This document shows, piece by piece, positions 59,332-61,265 of a stretch of DNA of 61,265 nt (its first letter is position 1; every line of letters begins with the position of its first letter). Source of the DNA: Hydrogenophaga sp. (lineage in GTDB: Bacteria; Pseudomonadota; Gammaproteobacteria; Burkholderiales; Burkholderiaceae_C); NCBI RefSeq assembly GCF_018780075.1, contig NZ_JADMKB010000054.1, positions 1 to 61,265 of the forward strand, in the 5' to 3' direction. The notes beneath the pieces were generated by a model that did no database searches, was not told the DNA's origin, and was given only the letters and a program-made list of their open reading frames with translations. Position numbers and translations under genes: made by a program.

Positions 59332-60138
59332 TCAGGCGGCTTTCAGCCAGCCCAGACCGTCCGAGGTGCCGCCGGCCACCGCGCCGCGCGCCGGCCGGTA
59401 TTCACACCCCACCCAGCCCTGCCAGCCGCAGGCAGCGGCGACTTCGTCGATCACGCTGAACAGGTAGGGGTGGTGCAACTCGCCCAGGTCGGGCTCGTGG
59501 CGCATGGGCACGCCCGCGATCTGGAAGTGGCCCACGCGCCCGGTGGGCAGGTACTGGCGGATCTTCATCGCCACGTCGCCCTCGACGATCTGGCAGTGGT
59601 ACAGGTCGAACTGCACCTTGAGGTTGGGCGCGCCGATGGCCTGCACGATCCGGTGGGCCTCGTCCTGCCGGTTGAGAAAGAAGCCCGGGATGTCGCGCGT
59701 GTTGATGGGTTCGATCAGCACGTCGCGCCCGTCGGCGCGGGCCAGTTCGGCGGCCCAGGCCAGGTTGGCTTCGTAGGTGGCCTGCAGCGCGGCGCGCTCG
59801 GCCTCCGCCGGTGCCAGGCCGGCCATGACGTGGATGCGCGGGCAGTTGAGCGCCTGCGCGTACTCCAGCGCTTTCGCAAACCCGGCGCGGAACTCGGCCT
59901 CGCGCCCGGGCAGGCAGGCCAGGCCGCGCTCGCCCGCGCCGACATCGCCCGGTGGCGCGTTGAACAGCACCAGCTGCAGGCCGTGGTCCCGCAGGCGCTG
60001 CGCGATGTCGCTGGCGGCGAAGGCGTAGGGAAACTGGCACTCGACACCCTGAAAACCATCGGCCGCCGCGGCGGCAAAACGGTCGAGGAAGGCGTGCTCG
60101 TTGTAGAGCATGGTGAGGTTGGCGGCGAAGCGGGGCAT
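59332..60138 (-). CDS. hyi: Hydroxypyruvate isomerase
   Basis: A TIM-barrel isomerase of 268 residues that interconverts hydroxypyruvate and tartronate semialdehyde, in glyoxylate/glycerate metabolism. Motifs are [18 protein letters not shown] at the N-terminus, [26 protein letters not shown] (catalytic Glu region), QFDLYHCQ and EYRPARG near the C terminus. The OtnI family is a close alternative. ATG at 60138 starts MPRFAANL; the longer ORF start is not conserved-looking. It is divergent from the guanidine-type operon, whose promoter lies in the 420-bp gap. Confidence 0.93.
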   Translation of the reverse strand: MPRFAANLTMLYNEHAFLDRFAAAAADGFQGVECQFPYAFAASDIAQRLRDHGLQLVLFNAPPGDVGAGERGLACLPGREAEFRAGFAKALEYAQALNCPRIHVMAGLAPAEAERAALQATYEANLAWAAELARADGRDVLIEPINTRDIPGFFLNRQDEAHRIVQAIGAPNLKVQFDLYHCQIVEGDVAMKIRQYLPTGRVGHFQIAGVPMRHEPDLGELHHPYLFSVIDEVAAACGWQGWVGCEYRPARGAVAGGTSDGLGWLKAA

Positions 60139-60399
60139 GGTGTTCGGTCGGGACAGGGGAGGCTCGGTGCGCACCGGTGGGCCGGCACGGTCTGTTCTGG
60201 ATCATGACACCGGCTGCCAGGGCGCGAACGCCCGGCGGCGCACCAAGATCGGTCCTGGGCCCCGGCGTGTGGCCACCCCATGCCGCGCTTTGGTGCGTCG
60301 CGCGGGCGTGGCCGGCGCGCGGGGCCGACAAAGCCCTGGCACGCTCCATGCATTGACCGTTGCAGCATGGAGAGCGGTCTGCACGTGGTTGGCAGCGGC

Positions 60400-60507
60400 T
60401 CGTGCGTAGGTCCACTAGGGTTCCGTCCACCGTCACAGGTGGGGTCTGGTCCGAGAGTGGTCCGGCCTGATCGCAGGCTCCACGGAGGGACAAAAGCCCG
60501 GGAGAAC
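60400..60507 (+). promoter_or_regulatory. Guanidine-I (ykkC) riboswitch
   Basis: The conserved ykkC-class core is visible in order: CTAGGGTTCCG (60415-60425), GGTCTGGTCCGAGAG (60443-60457), and CACGGAGGGACAAAAGCCCG with GGAGA (60481-60505). This is the guanidine-I type; related PRPP and ppGpp subtypes share parts of it. The downstream gene encodes an ABC binding protein, matching the guanidine import / urea-carboxylase-like operons this riboswitch controls in proteobacteria. Outer boundaries are approximate. Confidence 0.88.
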
Positions 60508-60528
60508 GACGTCTGATCGTGTTCTCCC
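60500..60528 (+). promoter_or_regulatory. Expression-platform hairpin of the guanidine riboswitch
   Basis: GGGAGAAC (60500-60507) pairs with GTTCTCCC (60521-60528). The first arm is the end of the aptamer core, so ligand binding and this hairpin are mutually exclusive. Only a weak T-run follows (CCTTT), so it may be a terminator or a translational block before the ribosome site at about 60549. Confidence 0.65.
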
Positions 60529-60558
60529 TGCGCCTTTCACCCACCACCGGAGCTTCAC

Positions 60559-61265
60559 ATGACATTGGCAGGCCTCTTCTCTTCCTCTTCTGTTTCGCCG
60601 TCCCCGCTGGGGCGCTGGCTCAAGCCCGCCGTGGGCGCGGCGCTCACCCTGGCCACCGCCTCGGCCTTCGCGCAAACGCAGATGAAAATCGCGACCGTGG
60701 TCTGGATCGGCTACGGCCCGTTCTATGTGGCCGACGCGCTCGACCTCTACAAGAAACAGAAGCTCAAGGTCTCGCTGCAGGTCTTCAGCGACCCAGCGCT
60801 CATTCCCGCGGCCATCGCCTCGGGCGCGGTGGACGGCGGCATGCTGACCTACGACCAGGTGGTCGGTCAGGTGGCCGGCGGCAAGGCCATGAAGGTGGTC
60901 ATGCCCATCGACTACTCCAACGGTGGCGACGCCATCGTGGCCGACGGTTCGATCAGCAAGGTGGCCGATTTCAAAGGCAAGAAGATCGGCTACAACCCGC
61001 TCTCGCCGTCCGACTTTTTGCTCTCCTACGCGCTCAAGACCGTCAACCTGAGCGAGAAGGACATCAACCCCGTGAGCATGACGCCCGAGGCCGTGCCGGC
61101 CGCGATGGCCTCGGGCGCGCTGCCGATCGGCGTGACCTACGAACCCAGCCTGTCGCAGATCCTCGGCCAGGGTGGCGGCAAGAAGTTCAAGGTGGTGTTC
61201 TCCTCGAAAGACGCACCGGGCCTGATCGCCGACGTGCTGGTGTTCGACGACAAGGTCATCAAGGC
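60559..61265 (+). CDS. ABC transporter substrate-binding protein, partial (guanidine operon)
   Basis: Periplasmic binding protein of the nitrate/sulfonate/taurine (NMT1-like) type; 235 residues are visible before the window ends. An extended signal peptide (about 1-39) ends ASAFAQ; the mature part begins MKIATVVWIGYGPFYVADAL, the usual opening of this family, and includes AIASGAVDGGMLTYDQVV. The ATG has GGAG seven bases upstream. The guanidine-I riboswitch in its leader indicates that the transported ligand is guanidine or a derivative. Permease, ATPase and carboxylase genes should follow outside. Confidence 0.85.
   Translation, partial: MTLAGLFSSSSVSPSPLGRWLKPAVGAALTLATASAFAQTQMKIATVVWIGYGPFYVADALDLYKKQKLKVSLQVFSDPALIPAAIASGAVDGGMLTYDQVVGQVAGGKAMKVVMPIDYSNGGDAIVADGSISKVADFKGKKIGYNPLSPSDFLLSYALKTVNLSEKDINPVSMTPEAVPAAMASGALPIGVTYEPSLSQILGQGGGKKFKVVFSSKDAPGLIADVLVFDDKVIK

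Overview
The window looks like a chromosomal segment of a high-GC betaproteobacterium, most likely Comamonadaceae (Hydrogenophaga-like). This is inferred from protein style, minCDE, infA, a type-2 leuA, strong C/G third positions, and a family of GC-rich palindromic repeats between and inside genes. There are no rRNA or tRNA genes, no CRISPR array and no transposase. Two genes are cut by the window edges: a potH permease at the left and a guanidine-type ABC binding protein at the right.

Layout. 1-7.2 kb: leftward polyamine operon puuD-puuA-spuC-potF-potG-potH, divergent from a MocR-type regulator at 7.4 kb. 9-11.2 kb: DJ-1-like, DUF3052 and crystallin-fold proteins. 11.2-13.5 kb: speB-puuB, which shares an upstream operator-like element with puuD. 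13.7-18.1 kb: GST, then a DUF4956 / VTC / CotH cassette. 18.1-20 kb: MFS transporter and hemerythrin. 20.2-22.1 kb: LprI-like lysozyme inhibitor next to a peptidoglycan-binding, effector-like protein (candidate antibacterial effector/immunity pair). 22.1-26.4 kb: copper block copA / copZ-cueR / Spy-like. 26.5-31.8 kb: UbiM-like hydroxylase, HDAC-family deacetylase and Pat-type acyltransferase. 31.8-32.6 kb: AT-rich gene-free region that looks like a duplicated DnaA-dependent origin. 32.6-41.1 kb: UbiA-type enzyme, minCDE, thioesterase, UbiB-type kinase, M48 protease, infA. 41.1-48 kb: SDR, DAHP synthase, GAF/Fis regulator, and a lanthanide-type PQQ alcohol dehydrogenase with its cytochrome and binding protein. 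48.2-50.6 kb: NlpC/P60 lipoprotein and leuA with a leucine-rich leader peptide and attenuator. 50.7-57.4 kb: DnaQ-like exonuclease, histidine kinase, response regulator, SPFH and SH3 proteins. 57.5-61.3 kb: FAD oxidoreductase, yjdM, hyi, then a ykkC-type guanidine-I riboswitch ahead of an ABC binding protein.

How it works together. Agmatine would be hydrolysed by SpeB, putrescine imported by PotFGH(I), and catabolised by the glutamylated route (PuuA, PuuB, PuuD; no PuuC aldehyde dehydrogenase is seen here) or by transamination (SpuC). The MocR protein is the likely regulator. The copper block carries two MerR-type operators. The alcohol dehydrogenase has the four metal ligands typical of lanthanide enzymes.

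The most unusual signals are: a 319-bp-phased duplication of DnaA boxes and DnaA-trio motifs far from dnaA; the effector/immunity-like pair; a dispersed repeat inserted in frame in the ATPase domain of CopA and also read through in two other genes; and the leuA leader peptide with rare CTA codons and a possibly leaderless start.
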